Shown: one piece after another, positions 21,601 to 32,531 of the stretch | Position numbering within the stretch: position 1 is the stretch's first letter | Layout of the letters: every line of letters starts with the position of its first letter | Source: Larus michahellis | Taxonomy: Eukaryota; Chordata; Aves; Charadriiformes; Laridae | Direction: 5' to 3' | NCBI RefSeq assembly: GCF_964199755.1 | Contig: NC_133906.1 | Location: forward strand, 15,101,378-15,165,377 | Length of the DNA stretch: 64,000 nucleotides | Notes under the pieces: generated by a model | What the model saw: only the letters and a program-made list of their open reading frames with translations | Told to the model about the DNA's origin: nothing | Database searches by the model: none | Made by a program: the position numbers and the translations under genes

Positions 21601-24600
21601 ATTTTTCTGAAATTTTTCTCCCTGCCATTTTTAAACTTTCAAGCCTCACTTCTTAATAAAAAAAAAAACCCCAATCCCCAAACCTCAAAAAACCAGAAGC
21701 TTAGAGGCAGCACAGCACTTGGAGTGTGACAGAAGGCAACACGTTTAAATTCCAGTATTGCTTAGATAGTTTTATCTTGTCACATATCAGTTGTAGTTAT
21801 TGATTTCCTATACCAAACCTAGTACTAATTCTTAACTTAATTAAGAGTTAACAAAGTTAAAGGGGTTTGGATGTCCTCAGCTAGCCAGGAGACTTTTTTA
21901 ATTTATCGGTGTCTCTTTAAAATATTGTGATTTTTCACAATTTAAGTAACTTTTTCAAAGATGCAGGTTTCTTCCTGATTTTTAATCTGTATTGGGTGTA
22001 GGACTTGGTCTTAAACCATCAGTGTAAAATTCAAGACTTTAGAGGCTTGAAAAGGGAACCTACGCAGTCAAATAGGTTAGAGTCAGTCATCTTATTAAGG
22101 AATTCCAGGGGTGCTGTGAGAAGGGAGAAATGCTTCTTCCTTCACCGAGTGTGCTTTGACTAGCTAACCGGGAAGCACAGTGTAGATAATGTTGTTGTTG
22201 TAGTTGAATAGCTGTAGTGTGGTGATGCTTTAAAACAGGAAGCTTTTCTTTTCCAGCAATTGCCAGTGGTCACTTCAAGTACTATTGTGAGATGCCGTTC
22301 CTGCCGGACATACATTAACCCTTTTGTCAGCTTTCTAGACCAAAGGAGATGGAAATGCAATTTGTGCTATAGAGTGAATGATGGTAGGTTTTAAATGTGC
22401 TTATTGCTTTAAACTGTTAAGATTTATCTTTCTCCCCTTCACCTTGGAGACGGTAATATTGGCCATATCAGTACTAGGGATCGTGGTCAGTCATGCTGGG
22501 GCTGTGAGACATGTCCTACCTAGTGTAGTTCTCCAAGAAGCGCTGCCAAACAGGCACAAAAGAGTTGATGCATTTGTTTTAAAATGCACCACAGCTAATA
22601 CTAGTGTGAAATAATAATATATAAACTTATCTGCATAGTTCCTGAAGAATTCATGTATAATCCTGTGACAAGAGTTTATGGAGAACCTCATAAAAGACCT
22701 GAAGTCCAGAATGCTACTATCGAGTTTATGGCTCCATCTGAGTACATGGTAAGGCTTTATTTACTCTCACTGTCTCCCTTTGTTTCATTTCCAGAGGGAA
22801 GTCAGAAAAAGCCTTGTTGTAGAGGATGCTTTCCAGCATAGTAGAACAGTTGCTGCCTCAAGGAGTGTATCTGAGAACTCTTGGAAAGAACTTCAGATAG
22901 TTCTCCATTTCTAAACATTTATGATGTCAAAGTTCTTCTGTATTTAGCATATATAGGTGTTTGTAGGTCTTCTGGAAGAAAACTATAATTCTAGAATTGC
23001 CCAGTACGAGACAAATGCATTTAGAAGTTTTAGCTATCATCAGTGTACTGTTTTAATAAAGTTTAAGCTTTCAGTGGAATGAAGAAACCAACTCTAATGT
23101 CATTTTGATAATTAAAGGTAATCTTTTCTTTGCTCAGCTACGTCCACCTCAACCACCTGTGTACCTCTTTGTGTTTGATGTCTCTCATAACGCAATAGAG
23201 ACAGGATACTTGAATACAGTCTGCCAGACCCTGTTAGACAATCTTGACTTGTAAGTACCTTTTTCTTAGAATCCTGAGGCCTGTTTCTCAGTTTGGCTCT
23301 TTCCTGTCTGGTTCACCAATCCCCAAAAAGAATAAACATGATGTTTATGATGTCTTTTCAACCGTATTTTTTAAAAGCTGAAATTTAGATAGGTATTTGC
23401 TGAAAGGCATGCATACATCTAATAAACTTTTCATAAAATACATGCTGTTTGAACTTATGTAAATGCTACTGGTACTTTGCAGCATGTTTCTTCCTTTTCT
23501 TTCATTTCTTATTACCCTCTTAAAAAATTTCTTGAGTGACTGCTATGTGACTCTACTATGAGCTCTTTTTTTGTTGGTTTTTTTTGTTGTTGTTGTTGTT
23601 TTTTTTGTTTTTGTTTTTTGCCAAAATGACTTAGTCAAGCTGTTGCAGTTTTGCTGTTAAGCCAACTACTTGGTAACAACCCTGGACAGGTGCAGTGGCT
23701 GCTTAAAAAAAAAAAAAGCCTGCAGAAATAAAATTTCATCTTGCTGAACACCATATGTCTCATTTTTAGGCTTCCTGGGAACACTAGAACAAAAATAGGC
23801 TTCATAACATTTGACAGCACAATCCATTTCTACAGTCTTCAGGAAGGTCTCTCTCAGCCTCAGATGCTTATAGTTTCAGATATTGAAGGTATGCAAAAAT
23901 AAATTCACTGTTTAGTATCTACTAATGGTTGCAGGGTTTGACAGCCTTTTGAAAAAATATATCCAGTGGGAGTTTCTAGATCAGATCATTAATTTCTCTA
24001 GTAATGGCTTTTGAAGTAGCACATGTCTGTGCTCGTTTATGAAGCCTCTGACGTCTGAGCAATGCTGTGGCTGTTCATGACTTAAAACGTGAAAACAACC
24101 TTCTTAATTTCTAGTTTAATTTTTACAATTATCTAGATTTCTCCTATGATCCCAAATACTGATGCTTGGTAAATTGCTGTAGATTCTCTGGCGACTGATG
24201 CTTAGTGCTTGTTCTTCTGCCTTCAGTTTCAAGTCACCTTTCACTCTGTGTTATAAAGGGCAAGGCAGAATGAACACTAGAAAATCTTCACTATGTGTTT
24301 TTACTTAGTCTTGATTATCCTTCAACCCTGATTGCTATTCTAACACGGCATTCTAGCCACAGGTATGCTAATCAGAAAAAAGTAATCTGCATAATGTGTT
24401 TAAATGGGTTTACATACTGATACCGTATTCTTTCTTTCAATAGTTACAATGGTTGGCAAATACAACTGGGGGGGAGCTTGATGTGTTTTTAAAAAATAAC
24501 TTAAACACTTCTTCTTTTTCTTCCAGATGTATTTATACCAATGCCAGAAAACTTACTAGTAAACTTAAATGAGAATAAAGAGGTAAGAACTATCTTAAAT

Positions 24601-27600
24601 AACTAGTAACACTAATACAGTTTGAGATAGGCTTGATAATTTGTGGATTAGTTAATGGTCTTTAACACCTACAGTTTAAATGCCAAGTTTGAGGTGGAAG
24701 AAAGAGGTCTTTAAATTTATCAATGTGACTGTAAACATTTGCCAACCTGAAACAAGGCAATACTTGACTTTTGTTAGGGCTTTTGCTTTACTACCTTAAT
24801 ATTAGAAATGTTAATAGGTGTGTAATATGTACGTTCAGCAAGCAGCTCTATAAAGAAGAAAACTCCTGAGTCTTAATATTTTTGTTTTCTCAATTGTAGC
24901 TAATCCAGGATCTGTTGAAGACCTTGCCACAGATGTTTACCAAGTCCCTGGAAACTCAGAGTGCTCTGGGGCCTGCATTACAGGCTGCCTTTAAACTGAT
25001 GTCCCCCACTGGAGGTAGAATCTCTGTCTTCCAGACACAGCTTCCATCTGTGGGAATGGGAGCGCTAAAGTCACGAGAAGAGCCAAACCAAAGAGCCACT
25101 GCAAAGGTTAGAAAAGCAAAAAGGCTGAGAGAACTGACTACCCTGTTCTGTACACGTAGGTGGTTCTGGAATTGTCTGTTCTGGGTTAATTTCATGGCTC
25201 CTTTGTTGAGCTAACCTTCCTTTGTTAAAGTAGTAGAAAGAACAAAAAAATCCTCCAACCAAGAACTATAAACACAGTTTTTTGGTTTTATTTGGATATC
25301 ACTGTAATCAGGGATCGAGAATCAATTAAATCAATTATTATTGTACCTGAAAACAGGCAATAAATGTGCTAATCTGTTTGAATCTCCTTTTTATTTTGTA
25401 ATACTCCTTTGTATTAACAGGACATACATTTGACACCGTCGACTGATTTTTACAAGAAGTTAGCCTTGGACTGCTCAGGGCAACAAGTTGCAGTGGATTT
25501 ATTTCTTCTTAGCGGACAATATTCTGACTTGGCTTCTCTAGGTAAGTCATATTAAACTGTTTTGGGGCATGTAACTCTTGTACTTTTGGCAAATACGTAG
25601 AATCTATATTAACATTTAATATAGGAACCTGATTTGAATAAATCTAGTGTGCTAAGATGCAAATTCATCCTTGATGAGCAGTGACAGTGGACAGAATGTA
25701 ATCTTTCCGTCTTCCCTAATTTAATCTAGCTGTTCTCATATTCTCCCTTGGTGAGTCAGGATTCTTGTGATCCTGGTATAAGTGGCTGAAATACTTTCCT
25801 TCTTGTATGCCTTTTAACCGTCAGTGTAAAGATCTTTAGAGTAAGCATCATTAGGATTTTGATTATTTTTCTGCATTTAAACAAACTTTCAAGTGACAAA
25901 ATACCTGTAATTTCAGGCCAATGAACACCTGAAACTACACACATACTTGAACGTATAGTTTGTGTTACACCTATGTCTCTGTATGCAGGTCTATAACTGT
26001 GTAACAGAGTTATTTGCAGGTGTGAACAGTTTGATAATGAAAGGGAACCTTGCATTCAGCTGGTATATTTAAAGACCACAGCAGCAATTGTCTGCACTTT
26101 GCCAATGTATGCTGCTTCTGTTTCAGGTTGTATATCAAGGTATTCCGCAGGTAGTGTCTATTACTACCAGTCTTACCATCATAAACACAACCCTGTCCAG
26201 GTGGAGAAATTGCAAAAGGAACTCAAACGATATTTAACTAGAAAGATTGGGTTTGAGGCTGTCATGAGGATAAGATGCACCAAAGGTTTGACTGCAGTTT
26301 TTTGGATTTTGGGGGAGGGTGGAGGGGAGGCGGGCGTTTGCTGTTATTTGGGAATGTTTTGTTTGGCGTTTTGGCTCTTATGTAAGCTTAAATGGTTAAA
26401 AGACAAAGATTAAAAAAGTAAAATTCAGTACCAAGAATAAGACCATTTATTGAAGACTATATTTGCAGTATCTTTACTGGCATCCAAGTTCATTTTTGCA
26501 ATGGTTAAAACTGAAAATTTTGTTGGACTGCTATTTCAACAAGGGACTGTTTTTATAGAGACTTACTACTATTCTGCATTGATTTGACTTCCAAATTCCT
26601 GCTTTCTGCTAGGCTTTGTGGTGAATTAGTCGTCTGTTTGGGATATATCCCTTTGCTGAAGATACTTTATTTAATTGAGAAGGATCTTAACATTCTGATA
26701 CAGAGCCATCTCACAGTGGTGGCAGGTGTGTAAATGGCGTTTGTACTTCATGACTATAAAACCAAAATTGATTCCATACAATGCTTATCTTGTAGGTCTT
26801 TCCATTCACACTTTCCATGGGAACTTCTTCGTACGATCTACAGACTTGTTGTCATTACCCAATGTAAACCCAGATGCGGGATATGCTGTGCAAATGTCAG
26901 TAGAAGAGAGTCTTACTGATATGCAAGTCGTTTCCTTTCAGTCAGCTCTCCTCTACACATCCAGCAAAGGTAAGAGATACAGGTAGTGTTGGCTGCATTA
27001 ACAGGAGAGTATTCACATGAGTCTTTTTTGTGTCTGTTTATCAGCTGCAATTCAGTTGCAGTAACTTACTTACACAAGCTATTTAATCTAGTATTAAGAT
27101 CTCAGCTGCAATGCGTTACTGCATGTTATTGATGTTATTGCTTCTTCCAGACCAAGAAGTTTCTTGGGAAACTTTGTTCTGGTCTGAAAAGAGGTAGACT
27201 TATCCCATAAACTGAGAACTAACTGTTTTTAAAGGCTACTAAAAATGGCCTGATTCACCACTTGTATGATAAATTAGATTAAATCTTAATTTTTTTTTTT
27301 GCTATTGAGTAAACAGTGGCATTTGTTTTATTGTTTCATAAAACAAAAGTTATGTTTGGAGACTACAGTTTTCTTTTCTTACAGGTGAAAGACGAATTCG
27401 TGTCCACACTATGTGCTTACCTGTTGTAACAACACTGAGCGATGTCTACCTAGGGGCAGATGTCCAAGCCATCACTGGGCTGTTAGCCAATATGGGTAAG
27501 CACGATAAGAGCTTGTTTGGATACATATGGATGATATCCCTAAAGCTCTGAGCAGTAATCCTCTGGGAAGTAACATCAGAAGAAAAGATTCTCTCTTTCT

Positions 27601-30600
27601 AAGTTACAAACCTAAGAGTTGTTGTCTGTAGTCACCTGGACTTAGTCCTAGTCTGGTGCATCATCATGGGCCCCTGGCTTTTTTCTGAATCACTTGTCTT
27701 GACTTCCTCTATAGTGTAGTAAAAGCTTACGACGCATGGAAGAAATGAGGAAATTAACATACGTGACTGTATTCTTACCAAGGGAGGAAAAGCCTCTTAT
27801 TTGAGCTTTGTACTCTATTTTTAGCTGTGGACCGTTCAGTTTCTGCTACCTTGAGTGATGCTCGGGATGCCTTGGTCAATGCAGTGATAGATTCTTTATC
27901 TGCTTACCGTTCATCAGTCCTAAGCATTCAACAACCTGGTCTCATGGCCCCCTACTCACTACGGCTCTTTCCACTTTACGTACTGGCACTCTTAAAACAG
28001 GTAAGAGTTAAAAGGAAATGAATGCAAGAGGATGATTTTCTGTTTGGCATGTCAACCTGAAGTAAAAGGACGTTTCTTTGATGTACAAATAGCGTCTATC
28101 TTCTCTTTCAGTATTTTTGTAGGACTCAAAATTGAGAAGTTGCTTGATTTAGATTGTTTAATAAAACCAGCCTTCCTGCAGTGTGCTATTAGAACACTGA
28201 GATATTTTAGATTTGAGAACAGTCCTTCTTGCACAGATAAAGTTCGCTTAAGATAATTCCATTTCTTTGCACCCCAGAATTTGATGACTTGAAAGGTCAA
28301 TGTAGAACAAAGCCTATGTAAACATTTCTCAGGCCTGGGCAGATAACATATGATTTTACAGGTGGTGAATGTGTGTTTTTTATCTTGGAGTCTGCTATGT
28401 TATGAAAAATTGAGGCATTTGGAGAATTTTATGAGGAAAAAGTATCAGGGTAATAATGGACGGGCCTTCTGCTCTTGCCTGCTGAGAAGAGCAATAGGGA
28501 ATAGGGAAGATGTTTACAGGGAATCACTAAAGAGAATGATCTAGCTGGGAAGTGGGAGTTTAGAAGTGAGTACAAAACCAAAAGTATAACTGGTATAAGC
28601 AAGGGAATAGGATAATCCTAAGGACCCTGACTAGTCTGGAGAATGTGACAGGGTACCAGTAGGTGCTTTTTCAAGAATCCAATTTTTGTGCATTTCTGGA
28701 ACTGTAGATCCACACAGCAGTTCAGTGTGGATTAAGAGCGCTAGCTGGCTGCCAAAGAGGTAGTTGGCTGGCTGTTCTTGCAAAAGGTTTAACACATTTC
28801 ACAATATGCTCTATGTAAGTATTTTTTGATTGGATTTCCCTGAACTTATACTAGAAGTCATTTTAAGTGTTGCACAAGCTGCCTTTCTGTTCCAGAGGGA
28901 ATTTTCTGATTCATACCTCTTGATAAGGAATTAACCAGCATGTTGCTACTAGTATGTTTACATTGACATTTGAGCTTTTTCACGTAGAAGACTGTATAAC
29001 TGTTTGACCCAGTCAAGTGGGAAGAGCGAGCCCTTGTTTCAGTTATAGCTAGGTTTTTTGTCCCAACAAGCCAGGACTATATTGACAGAATTGCCTAAGA
29101 TTCTGTACAGTAACGCCTAACGCCAATTGTAAACTGCTGCAATGTCTACTCTTTTAAATTCCATCAAGTAGCATTTTTGAGGTGTATGTTAGAAGAGCTG
29201 TATTTCAAGATGCTTTCGTCTCAGCTGTAGTGCTCACTAGAAAGGATTGATGGCACAAGGTCATGGTAAGTTAATACAGAAATGGGAATACGGAGAATTG
29301 TATGATTTGTATGTGAAACACTGAAGAGAACTATGGAGAAGTAAAATAGCAGTGGTGAAGTACCATATTTTGAGAAAATACTTCTGGCTCAACTCTAAGA
29401 CTTTTAAGTAAGTTAGAAATAAACAGTAGATGATGCGCTAAATTCAGATTATCTCACTTTGCTTTCACGGTCAAATTAAATGCCCGATTGTTTGCAGAAA
29501 GCATTTCAAACTGGGACGACTGCACGTTTAGATGAACGTATTTTTACCATGTGTCAAGTGAAAAACCAGCCCCTCGTTTACCTCATGCTTATGACACATC
29601 CCAGTCTGTACAGAGTTGATAATCTCACAGATGAGGTGAGTATTTGCATTGCTACATGGTCTGTTTGTCTGGTTCCAAAGATTTGTACGATGTGAAAATA
29701 AACTCGTGTTAAAAATCTCACAAGTTTTCCACATTAAAGCTGCATAGCTGAGATATACTGATTGCTATTTATGGCATTTATGGGTTTGTTATTTGGGATT
29801 GGATTGACGAATTCGGGAGAGAAGCTGTGCTGTGGCTATGGATGGATGGGGAAGATTTTTTTGTAACTTATTACACTTTTTGCTTTGTGTGTTGCACTAT
29901 AAATCACATGTACATAAAGACAGTATAACATATGCTTTACCTTTTTGTCCCTCTGTAGCTTCCTTTATTTTAAAATGTCAAAGTAGTTCTGTGAACAGTG
30001 AGAGAATGTTTATGTAAGAGCCTGAATAATTTTAGAAATCACATCTTTTGTACAGAACAAATCTGATATTCCAGTTATAGAACTAATTAACTAAGATTAA
30101 GTTGACGAAGTACACGTCTCTAAATAAAACATTGAGATCTGTTAGTAAATTATGCTCTTGAAGTATGACTTGAACTAAACTGAGAAAAAGGGTCCAGCTT
30201 CGATATTTAGCGTGATATGTCCTATTCTTATTTAACCTTTTGTTCCTGTGCCTGTTTCAATGCATCAAGATGTGAACCACTGTTTTTCTTTTTGGTTTTT
30301 CCTTTAGGGGGCTCTTAACATAAATGATAGAACTATACCTCAGCCACCCATTCTCCAGCTCTCAGTGGAGAAGTTGAGCAGGGATGGTGCTTACCTAATG
30401 GATGCTGGCTCTGTAAGTTGCATGGTGGTAGTGTATTTAAAAAGTATCCAAATTTACTTGACACATTCTTTCTGAGAGCTCTAAATATGTAGGTGACTGG
30501 TGTGGGTTTGCGTTGGATTAATGTTGTTATTGCTGGGTATCTTTCAGGTGATGTTTCTGTGGATTGGGAAGAACTGCGGGCAGGGCTTTATCAGCCAAGT

Positions 30601-31798
30601 CCTTGGAGTTCCAAATTACGGCTCAATACCGCAGAATATGGTACGTGATTGCTTGCTTTGCTGTATACCAGTTGTACAGTGCTGCCAGAATATTACTTTC
30701 ATGAGAACTAAAATACCACTATTCAAATAATAGCCCTCTAGTTATTATTCACTATAAATCTGGATTCAGGAAAATAAATAATTTAGTTTCTCCAGGCTAA
30801 AACTTTATAGATCTTCCCATGAAGGCAATGTAAGAAGAGGCTGGCAATGATTGTTTCTCAGAACTGTTGGAGCAGACCGAGAATACCTGTGAACAGTAAG
30901 GACAGTGGGAAATCCTTCTGTTACTACAACAAAACAGGTTATCGATGACAGCTCAGTCATCGCCCTTCTGATAGCCAATACCAGTTTAGTGCACTTGACA
31001 GTTTCAGCCCTTTCAAAGGAGACTAAACTAAAACTGTACATCATGAAACGTACCTGTCTGCGTTTCCTTTATACCAAATCAGGATAGAGTTGGGCTATTT
31101 TAAGTGTTCCTTTTACTGTTTTTTCTGAAAATTATCATGTATGTATTAATGATATCCTTTGCTTCTTAGACGCATCTCCCAGAACTTGAAACTGCAGAAT
31201 CCATCAGAACAATATCTTTCATTTCTTGGCTGAGAGAACAGAGACCTTTCTTTCCTATACTATATATAGTAAAGTAAGTGTTTTTTAACAGTCTTTGTGC
31301 TTCTTTAGGGACCTCTTAACAGTACATATTTGGATATCATATACTGAACTTTCATAATGGAAGTTTTAACAATGGTACCTGCTGTGCCTAAGATTTGACA
31401 ACGGATATGACTTTTTATGAGTTGTCTCTAATTATAATTTCCACAGGCTAAAAAAGATTAAATGTCACAGAACAATCTTTAGTTAATGTCAGATTAAGTG
31501 AAGTAAATGCTGGTAAGTGCACTTCTTAGGATTAATCACAAGGGCTATTTGAGATCCTTTTTTCATATGTCCTTAAGCTCTTGAAGTATCTTACCACTTG
31601 ACCTGTAACTTTATTAATTCATTGCACTGTAGATCTTAGCAAATGTTTGTTTCACTCAAACATTTATATTTTCATTTTTAAAGGGATGACAGTCCATTGA
31701 AATCAAGTTTTCTGCAAAATATGATTGAAGACAGAACAGAATCAGCCTTATCATACTATGAATTCCTCCTTCATATACAGCAGCAAGTGAATAAATGA
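9574..31798 (+). CDS. SEC24A: SEC24A, COPII coat cargo-binding subunit (complete, 23 coding exons)
   Basis: SEC24A pairs with SEC23 in the inner COPII coat and selects cargo and SNAREs leaving the ER. Joining 23 exons gives 3312 nt, or 1103 residues plus stop (human about 1093). The ATG at 9574 has an ideal GCCGCCATGG context. Layout: a Pro/Gln/Ser-rich N-terminal tail (about 1-380), a zinc finger with C441, C444, C462 and C465, a trunk domain opening with YLFVFDVSHNA (about residue 515 onward), beta and helical domains, and a gelsolin-like C-terminal part ending in QQQVNK. Exons: 9574-9646, 14556-15077, 17153-17320, 18977-19054, 19378-19544, 20144-20316, 21342-21444, 22257-22383, 22639-22748, 23138-23250, 23770-23888, 24527-24582, 24900-25106, 25421-25541, 26127-26285, 26796-26969, 27385-27495, 27825-28000, 29498-29635, 30308-30412, 30548-30640, 31170-31273, 31684-31798. 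All junctions keep frame. Apart from what is listed separately, the introns hold nothing recognisable. Confidence 0.96.
9660..9725 (+). repeat. G-rich / (GGC)n tract in the first bases of SEC24A intron 1
   Basis: Several runs of four to nine G separated by short spacers, with a (GGC) repeat in between. It begins 14 nt after the exon 1 donor. The sequence could form a G-quadruplex or R-loop on the transcribed side and is likely length-variable. Confidence 0.75.
12913..13032 (+). repeat. 120-bp dispersed duplication, copy A
   Basis: Matches 15297-15416 at 118 of 120 positions without gaps, in direct orientation. The differences are G versus A at 12927/15311 and at 12981/15365. The match stops abruptly at both ends. 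It lies in SEC24A intron 1, and the two copies bracket exon 2. Confidence 0.97.
14556..15077 (+). CDS. SEC24A: SEC24A exon 2 (residues 25-199, Pro/Gln/Ser-rich tail)
   Basis: The largest coding exon, 522 nt, phase 1 at both ends, so it could be skipped without a frameshift. It encodes a low-complexity tail rich in Pro, Ser, Gln and Gly, including GQTLNRPPVAP, which is shared with human SEC24A. Acceptor TTCCAG at 14550-14555; donor GTAACC at 15078. Confidence 0.93.
15078..17152 (+). other. SEC24A: SEC24A intron 2
   Basis: A 2.1 kb intron containing copy B of the 120-bp duplication (15297-15416), beginning 219 nt after the exon 2 donor. Nothing else is recognised. Confidence 0.85.
15297..15416 (+). 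repeat. 120-bp dispersed duplication, copy B
   Basis: Partner of 12913-13032 with two substitutions and no gaps, 2384 bp downstream in the same orientation. It is directly preceded by CAG, so its left edge reads CAG|GTAACC, which resembles a splice donor. In copy A the preceding bases are TTT. Confidence 0.97.
17153..17320 (+). CDS. SEC24A: SEC24A exon 3 (residues 199-255)
   Basis: 168-nt symmetric phase-1 exon, very rich in Pro (for example PPSRPPLGPPPVGGPP). It continues the disordered N-terminal tail. Canonical acceptor TTTTCAG and donor GTAAGA. Confidence 0.92.
17321..18976 (+). other. SEC24A: SEC24A intron 3
   Basis: 1.66 kb of AT-rich intron with no recognisable repeat, RNA gene or coding potential beyond short chance frames. 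Confidence 0.8.
18977..19054 (+). CDS. SEC24A: SEC24A exon 4 (residues 255-281)
   Basis: 78-nt symmetric phase-1 exon, translating to a Ser/Asp-rich piece ending NSYDAIEGGGLM. The close match to SYDEIEGGGL in human SEC24A supports the paralogue call. Confidence 0.93.
19378..19544 (+). CDS. SEC24A: SEC24A exon 5 (residues 281-336)
   Basis: 167-nt exon containing the conserved VGYSYPALPPGYQN stretch. It ends at a codon boundary (FHQ) before GTAAAG. This is the end of the disordered tail just before the structured SEC24 core. Confidence 0.94.
20144..20316 (+). CDS. SEC24A: SEC24A exon 6 (residues 337-394)
   Basis: 173-nt exon with LSLQQEGLRTVNLLQERN and VPNLHEEIQKLNCNPE, the conserved entry into the SEC24 core. 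It ends in phase 2 with donor GTAAGA; Glu394 is completed by exon 7. Confidence 0.95.
21342..21444 (+). CDS. SEC24A: SEC24A exon 7 (residues 394-428)
   Basis: 103-nt exon encoding LFRCTLTNIPQTQALLNKA and the conserved LGLLLHPFKDL. Acceptor ATGTAG, donor GTATGA. Confidence 0.95.
22257..22383 (+). CDS. SEC24A: SEC24A exon 8, zinc finger (residues 429-471)
   Basis: 127-nt exon carrying the complete SEC23/SEC24 zinc finger: CRSC (C441, C444) and CNLC (C462, C465) around RTYINPFVSFLDQRRW. Zinc stabilises the inner coat subunit near its SEC23 contact. Phase-1 donor GTAGGT. Confidence 0.97.
22639..22748 (+). CDS. SEC24A: SEC24A exon 9 (residues 471-507)
   Basis: 110-nt exon, VPEEFMYNPVTRVYGEP to APSEYM. 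It links the zinc finger to the trunk domain and ends at a codon boundary with donor GTAAGG. Confidence 0.95.
23138..23250 (+). CDS. SEC24A: SEC24A exon 10, start of trunk domain (residues 508-545)
   Basis: 113-nt exon opening LRPPQPPVYLFVFDVSHNA, the first strand of the von Willebrand-like trunk fold that binds SEC23. Acceptor TTGCTCAG, donor GTAAGT in phase 2. Confidence 0.96.
23566..23619 (+). repeat. T-rich low-complexity tract with (TTG)n
   Basis: Runs of T interrupted by G, including five consecutive TTG units, in SEC24A intron 10 about 150 nt before exon 11. An A13 run follows at about 23706. A simple repeat or old poly(A)-like tract. Confidence 0.85.
23770..23888 (+). CDS. SEC24A: SEC24A exon 11 (residues 545-585)
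   Basis: 119-nt trunk exon, LPGNTRTKIGFITFDSTIHFY to LIVSDIE. Donor GTATGC, phase 1. Confidence 0.96.
24527..24582 (+). CDS. SEC24A: SEC24A exon 12 (residues 585-603)
   Basis: The shortest coding exon, 56 nt: DVFIPMPENLLVNLNENKE. Acceptor TTCCAG, donor GTAAGA; ends at a codon boundary. Confidence 0.95.
24900..25106 (+). CDS. SEC24A: SEC24A exon 13 (residues 604-672)
   Basis: 207-nt exon with LPQMFTKSLETQSALGPALQ and the conserved SPTGGRISVFQTQLP. It continues the trunk and ends in a basic, Ser-containing loop before donor GTTAGA. Confidence 0.96.
25421..25541 (+). CDS. SEC24A: SEC24A exon 14 (residues 673-713)
   Basis: 121-nt exon, DIHLTPSTDFYKKLALDCSG to LSGQYSDLASL. Strongly conserved trunk segment; phase-1 donor GTAAGT. 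Confidence 0.96.
26127..26285 (+). CDS. SEC24A: SEC24A exon 15 (residues 713-766)
   Basis: 159-nt exon, CISRYSAGSVYYYQSYHH to VMRIRCTKG. The only usable donor is AAAG|GTTTGA, which departs from the GTRAGT consensus at intron positions 3 to 6. Reading through stays open for 42 codons. Confidence 0.93.
26796..26969 (+). CDS. SEC24A: SEC24A exon 16 (residues 766-824)
   Basis: 174-nt exon, GLSIHTFHGNFFVRSTDLLSL to ALLYTSSK. Part of the beta-sandwich domain; phase 1 at both ends; donor GTAAGA. Confidence 0.96.
27385..27495 (+). CDS. SEC24A: SEC24A exon 17 (residues 824-861)
   Basis: 111-nt symmetric exon, GERRIRVHTMCLPVVTTLSDV to GLLANM. Acceptor CTTACAG, donor GTAAGC. Confidence 0.96.
27825..28000 (+). 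CDS. SEC24A: SEC24A exon 18 (residues 861-919)
   Basis: 176-nt exon, VDRSVSATLSDARDALVNAV to FPLYVLALLKQ. This is the helical domain; donor GTAAGA at a codon boundary. Confidence 0.96.
28001..29497 (+). other. SEC24A: SEC24A intron 18
   Basis: 1.5 kb intron. It contains one copy (29373-29400) of a 28-bp sequence that recurs exactly in the SEC24A 3' UTR. No other recognisable feature. Confidence 0.85.
29373..29400 (+). repeat. 28-bp exact dispersed repeat, copy 1
   Basis: Identical to 32532-32559, about 3.2 kb downstream in the same orientation. The contained core reads CTTCTGGCTCAACTC. Flanks differ immediately on both sides. Confidence 0.95.
29498..29635 (+). CDS. SEC24A: SEC24A exon 19 (residues 920-965)
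   Basis: 138-nt in-frame exon, KAFQTGTTARLDERIFTMCQ to YRVDNLTDE. Acceptor TTTGCAG, donor GTGAGT. Confidence 0.96.
30308..30412 (+). CDS. SEC24A: SEC24A exon 20 (residues 966-1000)
   Basis: 105-nt in-frame exon, GALNINDRTIPQPPILQLS to YLMDAGS. Start of the gelsolin-like domain. Acceptor CCTTTAG, donor GTAAGT. Confidence 0.96.
30548..30640 (+). CDS. SEC24A: SEC24A exon 21 (residues 1001-1031)
   Basis: 93-nt in-frame exon, VMFLWIGKNCGQGFISQVLG to SIPQNM, following a short 135-nt intron. Gelsolin-like fold; donor GTACGT. Confidence 0.96.
31170..31273 (+). CDS. SEC24A: SEC24A exon 22 (residues 1032-1066)
   Basis: 104-nt exon, THLPELETAESIRTISFISW to FFPILYIV. It ends in phase 2; Lys1066 is completed by exon 23. 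Confidence 0.96.
31684..31798 (+). CDS. SEC24A: SEC24A exon 23, C-terminus and stop (residues 1066-1103)
   Basis: 115 nt including TGA at 31796-31798. It encodes DDSPLKSSFLQNMIEDRTES to HIQQQVNK, matching the SEC24A C-terminus. Confidence 0.97.
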
Positions 31799-32531
31799 AA
31801 CACTAGCCTTTGGCTCACTTCTTTAAGGAAAGACTTTGCAGTAAAGAACGATTGTGCTTGTAATATCATCATTAAATCTGTGGCCTGAGGCAGTTGATGA
31901 GAAGTTCTCACTGTGATTTCAACGAACTAAAGCAAATAAAGGACCACATCTGAGAATCAAATGTGCAACTACATAATATTGTACCTTAAAAAAAAATCAA
32001 ACTGTTGGAACTGGTTGAGCACCTTTAATTTGCTGCAAATCATGTTTTTACTGTAAGTAGTTGCAGCATGAAGTACATTTACAAAGGCAATACTGAAAAG
32101 GTGAAATACATTTTGTAAAATAAAGAGTTCTTTGTTGTTCAAAATGTATATTTCTGTAACTCTCTGCATTTTTTTTTTTTTTTTTGCTGCTAGATATAAA
32201 ACCTCACAATACTGATCATGATTTGCAGGGAAATTCTTTCTTAAGTGCATCCAGTGATTACAGGCTGAGCATCTCAATGTTCAACTTAATACTTAAAGTA
32301 GCAATGAAACAACTGTTCATTGTGAAACGAACAAATACTTATGAAGCATAGAATCCAGTGCTGGGGTTGGATTATGGCTAATAGGACTAAAGGTAAGCTT
32401 AACCTGGACAAGATGGCTGAATTTGTTAAAGCTTTTAATAAGTCAGTATTCTAATTAAAAAATAGTCGGGAGGAGCGGGCCCTATATGAGATATGTTTTT
32501 AGAAGTCAGTGGCTGAGTCAGCAGCAAAAGC

